Notes under the pieces: model-generated
Databases searched by the model: none
The model's input: only the letters and a program-made list of their open reading frames with translations
Told to the model about the DNA's origin: nothing
NCBI GenBank assembly: GCA_030374765.1
Contig: JARGXX010000001.1
Span: 62,001 to 126,000, forward strand
DNA length: 64,000 nucleotides
From: Agarophyton chilense
Taxonomy: Eukaryota > Rhodophyta > Florideophyceae > Gracilariales > Gracilariaceae
Reading direction: 5' to 3'
In this document: positions 50,545 through 60,414 of the stretch, piece after piece
Position numbering within the stretch: the first letter of the stretch is position 1
How the letters are laid out: every line of letters begins with the position of its first letter
Program-made: the position numbers and the translations under genes

Positions 50545-51402
50545 GGTTGCGGCGGCGCCCAACGTGAAGAAAGCGAAGAGAAAAGGGAAAGTGGAAAGAG
50601 CGCAGCAAGAAAGGCCGCAAAGCGGCGCGGGCGGCAACTAACGAGGAAGAAGGGCGGCAGGCGGGGGTGGGGCGCACGCAAAAAAGCAAGCGCGCTGAAA
50701 ACGGACACTAGGTGGCAGGTGCTCAGACGCGGCAGGCGGCGGCAGGCAGCGGAAGCAGGGGGAGCGGGCGGAAGCACGGACACGCAGTTGAGACAGCAGA
50801 ATAACGAGCAACGCAGAAGACGCGGCTTGATGGGACGACACGAGGGCCTCCTCAGCGGTAGCAGCACTCGCGCACAATGGGGCACCTGCGCTACGGCGCG
50901 AGCATGCGCCGCCTGCAACAGCAACAGCAGCCGCAGCAGCCGCGGCACGCGCCGTGCTGCTGGCACCCCGCAGCTGACGTCGCGCTGCACGCAACGTGGC
51001 ACGCTCGATTTGCGCGCCGATTTGTGCGCTGATTTGTGCGCAGCGGAGCTGCAGCACTGCCGCGCTCGCTGCGCCTCCGCGCTGGACACGTGCGCCCGAC
51101 CATTGTCGTCTTCTTTTTGTTTTGAAGTTTTAAATTTAAACCAATGCATTCCGCTCGCGCCCTTTGGCGCGCCCTTCGTGCACATTCGTCCCTGGCGCGC
51201 CCATTTGCGATTAGCTGCGCCTCTTCGCGCCAGCGCTCCCGAATCGAAACCTCCGTCATTTCATCCGCCCTCTTCCGCCCTCCCTCTTCCGCCCGCCCTC
51301 TTCCGCCCTCTTCTACCCTTTTCCGCGCCTCGACGCTCTTTCCCTACCGTTGCGGCGGCTCACCGCGCCACGCCCCGCTGGTGCCGCCCGCCGCACCCAC
51401 CG
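50545..51402. promoter_or_regulatory. Shared region between divergent kinesin genes
   Basis: 858 bp between the two start codons, GC- and CpG-rich, with a pyrimidine-rich stretch before the plus-strand start. Frames are open on both strands but are Arg/Ser/Ala low-complexity, as expected from CpG-rich DNA. Co-regulation of the two motors is an inference. Confidence 0.45.
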
Positions 51403-54400
51403 ATGGCCGACGATGGCGCCGTTGCACAGCAGCATGCTCTCTCTGCCTCTGCCTCCGCTCCTTCCTCCACTTCCTCCTCCTCCGACGCCGTTCAGGTGTC
51501 AGTGCGAGTCCGCCCGCTTAACGCGCGCGAGAAGGCCGTGCATCTCAACCCGTCGCTGCCCACTTGGCAGCTCTCACCATCCTCCGTCACCCAGAGCGTC
51601 AACCAAAAGCCAGTGCTCGCCAACTGCTTCGCCTTTGACCACGTCTTCCAGCCCGGCGTGCACAACACCATCGTATTCGATGCCATAGCCAGGCCGGTCG
51701 TCGCCTCAGCTATTGACGGCATCAACGGCGTCATCTTCGCATACGGTCAGACCGCTGCTGGAAAGACCTACACCATGTTAGGAACCGAAGAAGACCCCGG
51801 TGTTACGCGCCGCTCCATCTCCCATGTGTTTCAGTTGATTTCGCAATGCTCGAGCCGTCAGTTTCTGTTGCGCGCAAGTTACATCGAGATATACAATGAA
51901 ATCATCCGCGATTTGCTCGTTCCTGCCAATGATAACTTGCGCATTCATGAGGACGTCATTAACAAGCGTGTATTTGTCGACGCACGCGAGGAGGTCGTCG
52001 TGTGTGTAGACGATGTCATGCGCATTATTTCCGCAGGGGAGCACGTCAGGGCTGTCGGAGAGACCAATATGAACGACCGTTCTTCGCGTTCGCACACCAT
52101 TTTCACCCTCAAGATCGAATCCAGGGAGACTACTTCGGCTGACGCCGAGGAGGATGCGCTCAACATTCAGAATGACGGCGTTGCAATTCGCGCAAGCACA
52201 CTCTCCCTGGTGGATTTGGCTGGTTCTGAACGCGCCTCCTTCACAAAGGCACAAGGCATGAGACTGGTTGAAGGCGGCCACATCAACAAAAGTCTGCTTA
52301 CTTTGGGCACAGTCATTAACAAGCTCAGCTCAGGCGAATCTCGCAACGCTTCTCACATTCCATACAGAGATTCGAAGCTTACGCGCTTGTTGCAGCCCGC
52401 GCTGGGTGGAAATGCACGGACCGCCATCATCTGTGCAATCACCCCATCCACTTTGCACATGGACGAGACGCTTAGCACGCTCAAATTTGCGAGTCGCGCC
52501 AAGAAGGTCACCAATCATGCGCAAACCAACGAATTTTTGGACGACCGTGCCAAGCTGCGCCGCGCCGAGAAGCAAATTGCGACACTGAAACTCGAGGTAC
52601 AGAAGCTAAAGCAAGGCAATGGATCTGTAGATTGTTCTCATCTGTCCCACCCTTTGCAATCTATTCACCTGGACCATTCCGCCAGAATACGAGCTAGCGA
52701 AGGCAAGTTTGACAAACTCTTATCGTTTCTCATGCATAATGGACAGCTTCAAATGGAAACACCGGCTGTTGTACGGACACATAATGGAATTGGAGCATCG
52801 ATTTCTTTGCGTGATGCGTTAGATTTGTGTGTACCCAACAGACATTCCAGAACAAGTGTCACAAATGCAGATGACGGACAGGAGCAACAGCTTACAGAAA
52901 TGCGTCTCAAACTGATGCAAGCCGAAAGTGACAGACATCGTGCCCTTCTTGAAATCGAATTCGAACGTCGAGCCATGAGTGAAGAAGTCGGTGCGCTAAT
53001 CTCTTCCAGTGAACAAGCAACGCGGGAAAGATTGGCTGCGGAAAAAGAGTGCGAAGAAGCCTTGACGACATTGGCAAGAACCCAAGCGGCATCTTTGGTC
53101 GATGAGATTGTTACGGATGCCATGAACACTTCATCACTCACGACTGAAGTGAAGAAGGCCCATCGCAAACTTTCCGCCATGGAGGCTGTAAAGAAGGAAA
53201 GAGAGGAGTTGAACGCCCAACTAAGAGCTGTGCAGAAGGAGCTTTCGGACATGCGAAGGCGTGAGAAGCGTGGGATAGGTCCGGTAATGAAGGAAGTTCG
53301 TCAAGAACATAACAAGCGTGTTGAAGCGGAAACCAAACTAAAGGTAACGAGAAAGCAACTGCAAACCTTCAAGACAGAAAAGGCATCTATGATCAGAGAG
53401 AGAAATGATATGGAACGCAAAATGAAAGCATTGACGTTGGAAAATGAACGTCATAGAGGTCATACCGAAAAGGCGCAGTCCAGAATTGAGAGGGTAGTTT
53501 CTGAAGTCAAGAAGGAACTTCAAGCGTCGCTTGACGAAAAGAACAACGCATTGTCAAAGGCGCTGGAAGAGCAGTCAAAATCGACAGAGCGGCTCAATGT
53601 ATTGGAGAAGCAAGTTACCGTTCTTATGGAAACCAATGCCAGATTGTCTTCTGAGCTGAGCTCCGCTACCGATGATAAAGAGTCAGCAGAAGAGGAACTC
53701 GTGAGAATACGGGACCGTATCAAAACGCTTCAGGAACAGGTTCAAGAAGGGCGAACGTATGCAAACGGTCTAACCGAGCAGCTGGGGAAGGTGCACCTCG
53801 ATTTGGAGGAAAAGAAGTCTGAACTAGAAGAGTCACTTAGAAAAAGAAGTGAAACAGAAAAGACGGAATTACGAGCATCTCGGCAAGCTTTCACGGAATT
53901 GGAGGTTCGATTCATTCAATGCGAGAAAGCAATATGCAGTCTGAAGGATACCGTTCAGAAACGCGACGAAGGCATGGTTGCTTTAGAGGACAAGATGACC
54001 GTCATGGAAAAAGATCTTGCGGAGCATGTGCAAACAATAGAGAAACTGCGGCACACATTGAAACAAGCGAAAGCAGCTCGCGAAGCAGCAGAGGCAGAAA
54101 CGGTGTCGATCAGAAAGGAGATGTCATACGAAATTAAACAACTGCAAGGATGTCTCGAAAGTGCTCAAGAGGCAAAGAGAGAACGGAGAAGTGGGCTGGA
54201 GGATAGCTTGAAGCTTCGCGAAATGTTAGATGAAACAGAAATTTATTTGGCGGATGAAAGATCAAAGTCGAGAGCAATGAGTGAAGAAATTGAAGAACTC
54301 AGAAGAAAGGTTGAAAGTCTGTTGTCAGAAACAGAGACGAGAATGAAAGAACTTCATCGGGTAGCTAGCAAACTTCGCGCTCGGGACGAAAAAATATACG

Positions 54401-54837
54401 AGTTGGAGGATACACTAAGTGAGTGGAGTCGAGGTCAAGGCCTCGTAGCATGCTTGAGGGAACGGATAACTTCGAAAGACATGGCGCTTGAAGATATGAG
54501 GTTGCAACTGAGTGTGCTAGATAAAATTTTGAAAGAGCGAGATCTTGCCCCTATGTACAAGGACGCGGAAGAATTTATGAAACTCAGGAGTCAGGCGATT
54601 GTCTTGGAGCGAGAACGTGATGATCTGCAGAGAAAAGCAGACACCCTCGAAACGGAGAAAGTGGAGCTTATTAAAGAGACCTACAAACTTCGGAAACGAA
54701 TAAAGCTGCACGATGGAGAAAGAATCGAAAGTGCAATCAAGAGAAAGACGATTGAGCGAGAAGAATTTCAGGAAGAGAGTAGAAAGAGACAAGTGTTGCG
54801 GGAGCTTGACGTAAACAACAATAATGTAAACGATTGA
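51403..54837 (+). CDS. Kinesin-7 (CENP-E)-like motor protein with long coiled coil
   Basis: 1,144 residues from ATG 51403 (MADDGAVAQQH). The open frame extends upstream to 50278 but crosses the divergent neighbour, so that part is rejected. After a Ser/Ala-rich leader the motor (about 29-370) has VSVRVRPLN, P-loop GQTAAGKT (115-122), switch I NDRSSRSH, switch II DLAGSE and TLKFASRAKKVTNHA. From about residue 380 nearly everything is heptad-rich coiled coil (Glu/Lys/Leu/Arg), ending in a basic patch (RKRIKLHDGE). Architecture and motor resemble CENP-E: a dimer with a long stalk moving to microtubule plus ends in mitosis. It shares many motor stretches with the kinesin at 48415 (VGETKM/VGETNM, RSSRSHTIFTL, HINKSLL). 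Confidence 0.92.
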   Translation: MADDGAVAQQHALSASASAPSSTSSSSDAVQVSVRVRPLNAREKAVHLNPSLPTWQLSPSSVTQSVNQKPVLANCFAFDHVFQPGVHNTIVFDAIARPVVASAIDGINGVIFAYGQTAAGKTYTMLGTEEDPGVTRRSISHVFQLISQCSSRQFLLRASYIEIYNEIIRDLLVPANDNLRIHEDVINKRVFVDAREEVVVCVDDVMRIISAGEHVRAVGETNMNDRSSRSHTIFTLKIESRETTSADAEEDALNIQNDGVAIRASTLSLVDLAGSERASFTKAQGMRLVEGGHINKSLLTLGTVINKLSSGESRNASHIPYRDSKLTRLLQPALGGNARTAIICAITPSTLHMDETLSTLKFASRAKKVTNHAQTNEFLDDRAKLRRAEKQIATLKLEVQKLKQGNGSVDCSHLSHPLQSIHLDHSARIRASEGKFDKLLSFLMHNGQLQMETPAVVRTHNGIGASISLRDALDLCVPNRHSRTSVTNADDGQEQQLTEMRLKLMQAESDRHRALLEIEFERRAMSEEVGALISSSEQATRERLAAEKECEEALTTLARTQAASLVDEIVTDAMNTSSLTTEVKKAHRKLSAMEAVKKEREELNAQLRAVQKELSDMRRREKRGIGPVMKEVRQEHNKRVEAETKLKVTRKQLQTFKTEKASMIRERNDMERKMKALTLENERHRGHTEKAQSRIERVVSEVKKELQASLDEKNNALSKALEEQSKSTERLNVLEKQVTVLMETNARLSSELSSATDDKESAEEELVRIRDRIKTLQEQVQEGRTYANGLTEQLGKVHLDLEEKKSELEESLRKRSETEKTELRASRQAFTELEVRFIQCEKAICSLKDTVQKRDEGMVALEDKMTVMEKDLAEHVQTIEKLRHTLKQAKAAREAAEAETVSIRKEMSYEIKQLQGCLESAQEAKRERRSGLEDSLKLREMLDETEIYLADERSKSRAMSEEIEELRRKVESLLSETETRMKELHRVASKLRARDEKIYELEDTLSEWSRGQGLVACLRERITSKDMALEDMRLQLSVLDKILKERDLAPMYKDAEEFMKLRSQAIVLERERDDLQRKADTLETEKVELIKETYKLRKRIKLHDGERIESAIKRKTIEREEFQEESRKRQVLRELDVNNNNVND

Positions 54838-56674
54838 GTATAAACACTGTCAAAAGTCTAAAAGTCTACGCACATCACTAATTCTAACTCAACATTGACA
54901 AAGTGTTGAGATACTCGTTTTCTCGGAACGTGGATCAAGGATGTGGCATTTGCGCAGCAAAAATTGCCCTACGAAAGATATGAAAGGCAAGAAAAAGGTA
55001 TAGCAATCACACTGGCTTAATTTGGGACCGAGGTATATTTGGGACGTCTTTAGAATCCAAAACCTGCTTAAATCTAACTGTTTTCTAGACCACGCCCATG
55101 GCCAATTTTCTTTCCTTTCTCTCTTGAAGGACTGCACATGTGATTTATTGCTTCTCAATTTGTGCCCCCACCTTCTGTACCATCGTCTCTATAGAACAAC
55201 TTTGGCGAAGAAGAAGAGCTTTTGAGCGATTTCTTAAAACAAAAGGTTCTAGTATTATGAAACGTGATGCATCTTGATGAAATGTTCTAAGATGTAATTT
55301 GTTTAATGGTCTTGTATATTATTTGTCATGTTCTTGAATGGTCTTCTTATATTTTGTTCTACCCTGATTCAAATGCCTAACGGTTATTTAGTACGTATGT
55401 TGTCTATGCTTGTTCCCTATTTAAGTCTCACAGTTACCTAGTTGTCAAAGAGACCGACGGGCAAATCGGAGCGACCGAGACCTATTGATACAACTACTAC
55501 TGGTATCTTGCTCCAAATCAGATACTAGTTCCAATAACTTTATATTGTTATGTGCCCAGATCCAGAGTTGGTCTCCCTGCCGACAAGACCCCGTTTTTCG
55601 TAGGACACGCAGAATGTTCCCTGTACCGACGAAAATTAAACCAAGAAGAACACCCGAATTCTGTCTAACTTTCGAACTTTTTCATGATAAGTTACCATAT
55701 TATAATTCCAATAAGATCTCTGCTTAGCCACGTGGAATTATGTTACAATATTAGATTTACGTTCGAGCTAGAGATATGTGCCATTCTATTCTTGATAGAG
55801 ATATACAGTTCGGCGATGGGTGGATAACAATTGTCGAAGCTATCTACAAACGTGATTTTTTGCCTGTTTTGAGAGAAGTTTACCAGACTTTCGCCGCCCT
55901 TTTTTCTATGTAGCGAGGTACCTTTCAGATATTTAAAACTTTTGAATCCCGTTTCGTTGCCAAGTCTCCCAGTTCAACTTTTATTCTAGTTGTTCACAGT
56001 TACAAGAGACATTGAAAGCATTCATCTTACTAGCCAATTCTTCCGTCGATAACGGTCAAAGAATATCTATTTTAGCCAGAGCCTCAAATGTCACAAATCT
56101 CGCAACATCTGGTACCACTATTTAGTAATTAACGCATCCCCACCATGCATGAGTAAATTATCAAATGGTCAAATTTTCTTAAATGCGCCTACCCGATCGG
56201 CCACACCAGCCAACATAACTGTCAAGTAAACTAGCACCGGCAGAATTTCAGGGTGCAAATCAAGCGTATTTACCTCTTTGCTCTTTGTGGCGTGTTGCCA
56301 GCACCGCACGATTCGTCCTACACCGCACGATTCGTTCTGCACCGCACGATTCCTTCTTGCTGCCGGCAGCCATGTGGTACAACCGGCGGTGTCGGTGACC
56401 AAATGGTAGTTCGTAACGCGCGGGACTAGGGAGCGCACAATGGGCTCAACCTAGGAGGTGATGAACGTGGAACCTGAGAGGCGAGTAGTAGCACCGACCA
56501 CTAGGGTGCAGTGTAGCAAGGCGTGCTAACCGGTACCACGTTGGTAGTGAGTAGTAGTCGGCGCCCGCGTGCTAGGAAACCCAAAAACCTGAACGGTACG
56601 CGATGGTTGACTGTAGAAACCAAAGCGGTGCAAGAATTGTCCAGATGGTGCTTCCCTTTACCATGAGGAAGGAA
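54838..56674. other. Gene-free AT-rich region
   Basis: No gene recognised. Near 55489-55525 an inverted repeat (ACTGGTATCT with AGATACTAGT) stands out. From about 56.3 kb the base composition turns GC-rich and leads into the hairpin at 56675, probably mobile-element debris. Confidence 0.35.
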
Positions 56675-56716
56675 GGGCGCTCACCTCCCTGCCTAAGTGC
56701 AGGGGGGTGAGCCGCC
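56675..56716. repeat. Hairpin related to the one at 28363
   Basis: The left arm GGGCGCTCACCTCCCTGC pairs with the right arm GCAGGGGGGTGAGCCGCC around CTAAGT. It shares the GCTCACC/GGTGAGC arm with the hairpin at 28363-28409. Confidence 0.7.
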
Positions 56717-57359
56717 AGGCGTCCACGTGTGCACCGGGAGGAGCACATGCAGTGCCCAGATCTACTGTAAGGCCTAACCTACATGGTACAACTACAGCGC
56801 GAAAAACTACCCCCTTGGTATGTGCATCGCGGCCCCGTTAGTCCACGTGTACTCATACCCCTGAGGTGTCGCGCTAAACGTAATTATACTACAGACCCCC
56901 CTCTTACCAACAGGCACGCCCCGTGACTGTACTCCGCTCGCATTGATCCGCGCTCGCGCGCCGTGTTCCGTCCCGCTCCCGGGCTCCGTTACGACAGCCG
57001 TGGTGTTCGAGGCATTTGACCTATGCAGGGAGGGATGCGGCCTTTCGGAGATCGCCGCCACCGCGCCGATACGATTGAGCGCGACCGCTGGGTTTCTCCT
57101 CTTTTGTTGCGTGTGGCCTCACCACTTTGGGTCGAAGCACACCGGTGGGCGACTTTGCCTTCAGTCAACCAGCTTGGTAGTACCCGCCCTTACCTCGTGG
57201 AACGCTCTCGCGGGCCCCTTTTTCCTCCCTTTGCACCGAGTGGTCGTGTGCATCCAGCGAACGGCCCGCGTTTTGCGCTTCTTTGGTGGTCTGGTGCTCC
57301 ACGCGGTGTTGGCCACACGTTGCCCATATCCCTTCGGATTGTCGTCTTCTCATCGGTCC

Positions 57360-58040
57360 TGACCGCTTTGGTGGCAATGATGCGCGTTTGCGACTCCGGA
57401 GACGAGAACCCCGATGGTGCCACGCCGGCTGCGCGCCGCATCGACTTCGACTCTTTACCAAGTGGTCCTTCGCCGGAGGGGCCACCTCCGGGCGATTCCG
57501 CTCGTGGCGACGCCCCCTCATACTTTAACTTGGACAAACCGCTACGGTCGGGACAGCCACTACGGTTCGTTCCACCTCAGAGGTATTTAGGCGGGGATGC
57601 CGAGCCTCCTTCTGTCTTGCTTAGACCAGTGTGGTTTCCCTTGCGGTGGCTGTCGCGCAGTCATCCGTCGCCTTCTTTTTCCTGTTGGCCGCGCTGCGGT
57701 TTTTCTCCTTTGTCCGTTCTTCACGCCACGTGGGGTCCGGTGAGTGTCCTCCGTACCGTTTCGGTTGAGCCGCATCCAGTTGGTCGCCTTGAAGTGTCGA
57801 CCGTTTTGGTTATCAAGGTGCGCACTCATTCGCCTGACTGCGGGAACCAAGATGGTGCCACGTTGGCTGCGCGGTGCCACGGCTCGGCACATCGCCACCG
57901 ATTGGTTTGGAGTCCAAAGAGGAACAAAGTCGCCATGAGCGGTTGGGTGCGGATGCCTCTTTGCGGTTGGATTTGTGCCGCTCGCTGCGGCTAGCGAAAC
58001 CACTGCGGTTCGCGCCACCCGAAGGTTTCTTGAGCGCTAT
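57360..58040. repeat. Two diverged tandem copies, offset about 438 bp
   Basis: Two landmarks recur in order at the same offset. GATGGTGCCACG is at 57412 and 57851. CCACTACGGTTCG near 57560 matches CCACTGCGGTTCG near 57998. GGCTGCGCG and AACC flanks also align. An open frame (57023-57994) covers most of this but has no recognisable domain. It is probably non-coding or element-derived. Confidence 0.5.
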
Positions 58041-60414
58041 CTCTTTAGATGCGCTCCCGCCGAGACCATCGAGGTCTTCCATCATTCGTTTATTGTCCAC
58101 CATTCAGGTTGTGGCAGCAGTAACATTCGAGTTATCAAATTCGTCTTAGAACCCATCTGGTGCGCCAGAATATGTTCAGTGCTTTTGACAGTCATAGTCC
58201 AAACTACCACCTGTAGAGCAACGCCCAGTTAGGGGATACTTGAAGATGCAACTCATAGAATGAGGATTGAACCCTCCAAGGGTTATGACTATGATCCCCT
58301 CTAAGATGTGCTGAGGTGGCACTGTTTTCTGGTTAGAGTTCGCCTATGAAGTAAAAATTCGGATTGCCCATGGTTGGATTGGCCCCGTGATACACGTGGC
58401 TTAATTTTGGCACCGATTTTCGGATATTTGTTAGAACGTTGGACTTTTGGGCCCTGGCAGTGGGATCTCCACGTGTATGGCCTTGAGCAGGTGTGCACTA
58501 CTGTAGAGTTTAGTTAGTGGGCCCTACTTAGGGAGATGAGATCTGACAGTCCGAAGCTCAGAGTAAATGGGAACCAAGGTTGGTCTTCGATACCTCTAGA
58601 GGTTCTTCGTCGCCATCGTTTCGGCCTTACAACCCGGAACGGGCTCTGGTTAGCAATGCCTGCGTAGGGACACGACTCCACTTGGAGAGTGCCCACGTTT
58701 GGGTTCCGTGCAACCACCCCCTTGGGACCGCTCAGACGACCTGCGTGCATGATACCCCGTGGGTGTTCTGCTTACTTGTTGCGTGCTTTTTGTGTTTCCT
58801 TTCGAGGACAGGTTTTCGCCCCTGTATTGGGTTTCTTTTGTTGTTTCGCCCCTTTTCTGGTTCTCGGGTCCGGTGCCTGTTAGTGCCCGACCCTCGCCCC
58901 GTTTTTCCTCTTCACCGGATTTTCCCCCATTCTTTGGGATACCCATACCCATTCCCGATCCAACGGTTTCTACCCCTCACCTCCGTCGGTACTGCCGGAA
59001 TCCCCCGTGGGAGTTACACCCCACACTACGGGTGGAACGGAGGGCTCTGTCTCTGAGTCTGCCTCCCCCAAGGAGCAAGGCTTCGAACACCTTGAGAGCA
59101 CTTCCCGTCGCCGGTTTTTGCTCCACACCACCATGGTGAACACTAAAACACCCGTTCCTCCTCCACGAACGGCACCACGCACGAACCATAGGGGAATCAT
59201 TTCTTCGGACGGCCTCACGGCTTCAACACCAAGCGGTTGATCTGCGAAGCACGCGCTGAGGTCGTGAGCCAGCGATGCATTAGGGCGGTTTGCATTGCCT
59301 CGGACGGCGTATGCGTCCGTAGCCATCGCGCGAGGCCAGAGGTTACTTGCAAGGCGAATCAAAAAACCCCACGAGAAAATTACCCCTCCAGGTGATAGCA
59401 AAGACGCACAAAAACCTTTTGGTCTGTATCTCCGAAACGAAGGGGTTACAGAGGCTCTGACGGGCGGCTTTGCACTTGCCTTGCGATCAAAATACTTAGA
59501 TTTTTCAGCGATCGCGCGCGCGCGCACTAGGCACAATAGTGTAAACCGAATCGGTTACTTCGCCACGGCGCTCTGCATGCCACCGTCAGTTGTCTCCCCC
59601 ATTCAATATCAGATTTTGATGTTCGTCTTTTCGTTTTCGTCAAGCGCAAATTCCGGGCAAAGACCTCTAAGGGTACACCATTCCCGGTTTCTTTCTTCTT
59701 TATCCTCATTTCTGTGTCTGTTTTTGATTCCCACGCTAGTATGACCTTTCTTCTCCTACTTCTATTCGCCTTCTGGTCCCATTCTTTCTTTTTTAAACTC
59801 CATCTTCCGCTTCTGTCTTCAATGCTTCACCTTCTCGGTCTTCTTCTCGTTTTGCTCCTTTCCCCCTGTAGAATATTGGGTAGGTCCACACGGGACGTAC
59901 AGAGTGTATAGAACGTGTTGTATGCCTCCCGTACGGGCACTCTGTAAGCTCCTCATGGTATGGTGCACGCAGTGCAGAGCGAGTTTGTACATTTCACCTA
60001 TGTGTACTCCGTGTGAACTGTGTTCACACTCAAATGAAACACTCTTTAACAGGCCGTATGAGCGGTCCCCATTGGAAGAAATGGGGCATGCTAAGAACAA
60101 AGAATCTCAGGATGAGAGATTCATTGGCCCATGTGGCAACAGCGTAGGCCAACATTGTACGGTGGCAGCAATATTGGTCACGTCACGGCCAATATTGAAA
60201 CAGGTGCTTTATTTAAACATTGGATACGAAATATGGTACCGTGAGATCTATTGACTTCATTTTACCTGGATTCACATTTGCCATTCCTCCTTGTCAGCTT
60301 CTCGACGTTGCGGGGTTGCTTATTCGTCGATGACAAAGATTGAACGTTTTCGACTCGGATGTTCCCATGCTTCTCGCTTGCGCTAAAACTCCGTCCTGGT
60401 AAGAACCGGTGTCA
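58041..60414. other. Gene-free region with inverted repeats, likely element debris
   Basis: No confident gene. Inverted ATACACGTGG/CCACGTGTAT words lie at 58391 and 58470. An ACAGAGTG/CACTCTGT pair (59899 and 59938) encloses the palindrome CCCGTACGGG. A perfect 8-bp hairpin lies at 60011-60029 (GTGTGAAC, TGT, GTTCACAC). Frames near 58.6-59.5 kb may be remains of an LTR element but cannot be assigned. Confidence 0.35.

Noticed and set aside
50278-51402. N-terminal extension of the plus-strand kinesin frame (375 residues)
   Set aside because: It runs into the divergent kinesin gene and reads as Arg/Ser/Ala low complexity; the motor begins naturally after ATG 51403.
55440-55530. Possible LTR end and primer-binding site near GGTATCTTGCTCC
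   Set aside because: Resembles the initiator-Met primer site only partly, and no flanking element could be recognised.
58262-58275. tRNA B-box-like GGTTCAATCC on the minus strand
   Set aside because: No matching A box, anticodon arm or acceptor stem could be built around it.
58970-59536. 188-residue minus-strand frame
   Set aside because: No recognisable motif in a region of likely element debris; GC-rich chance frame is more likely.
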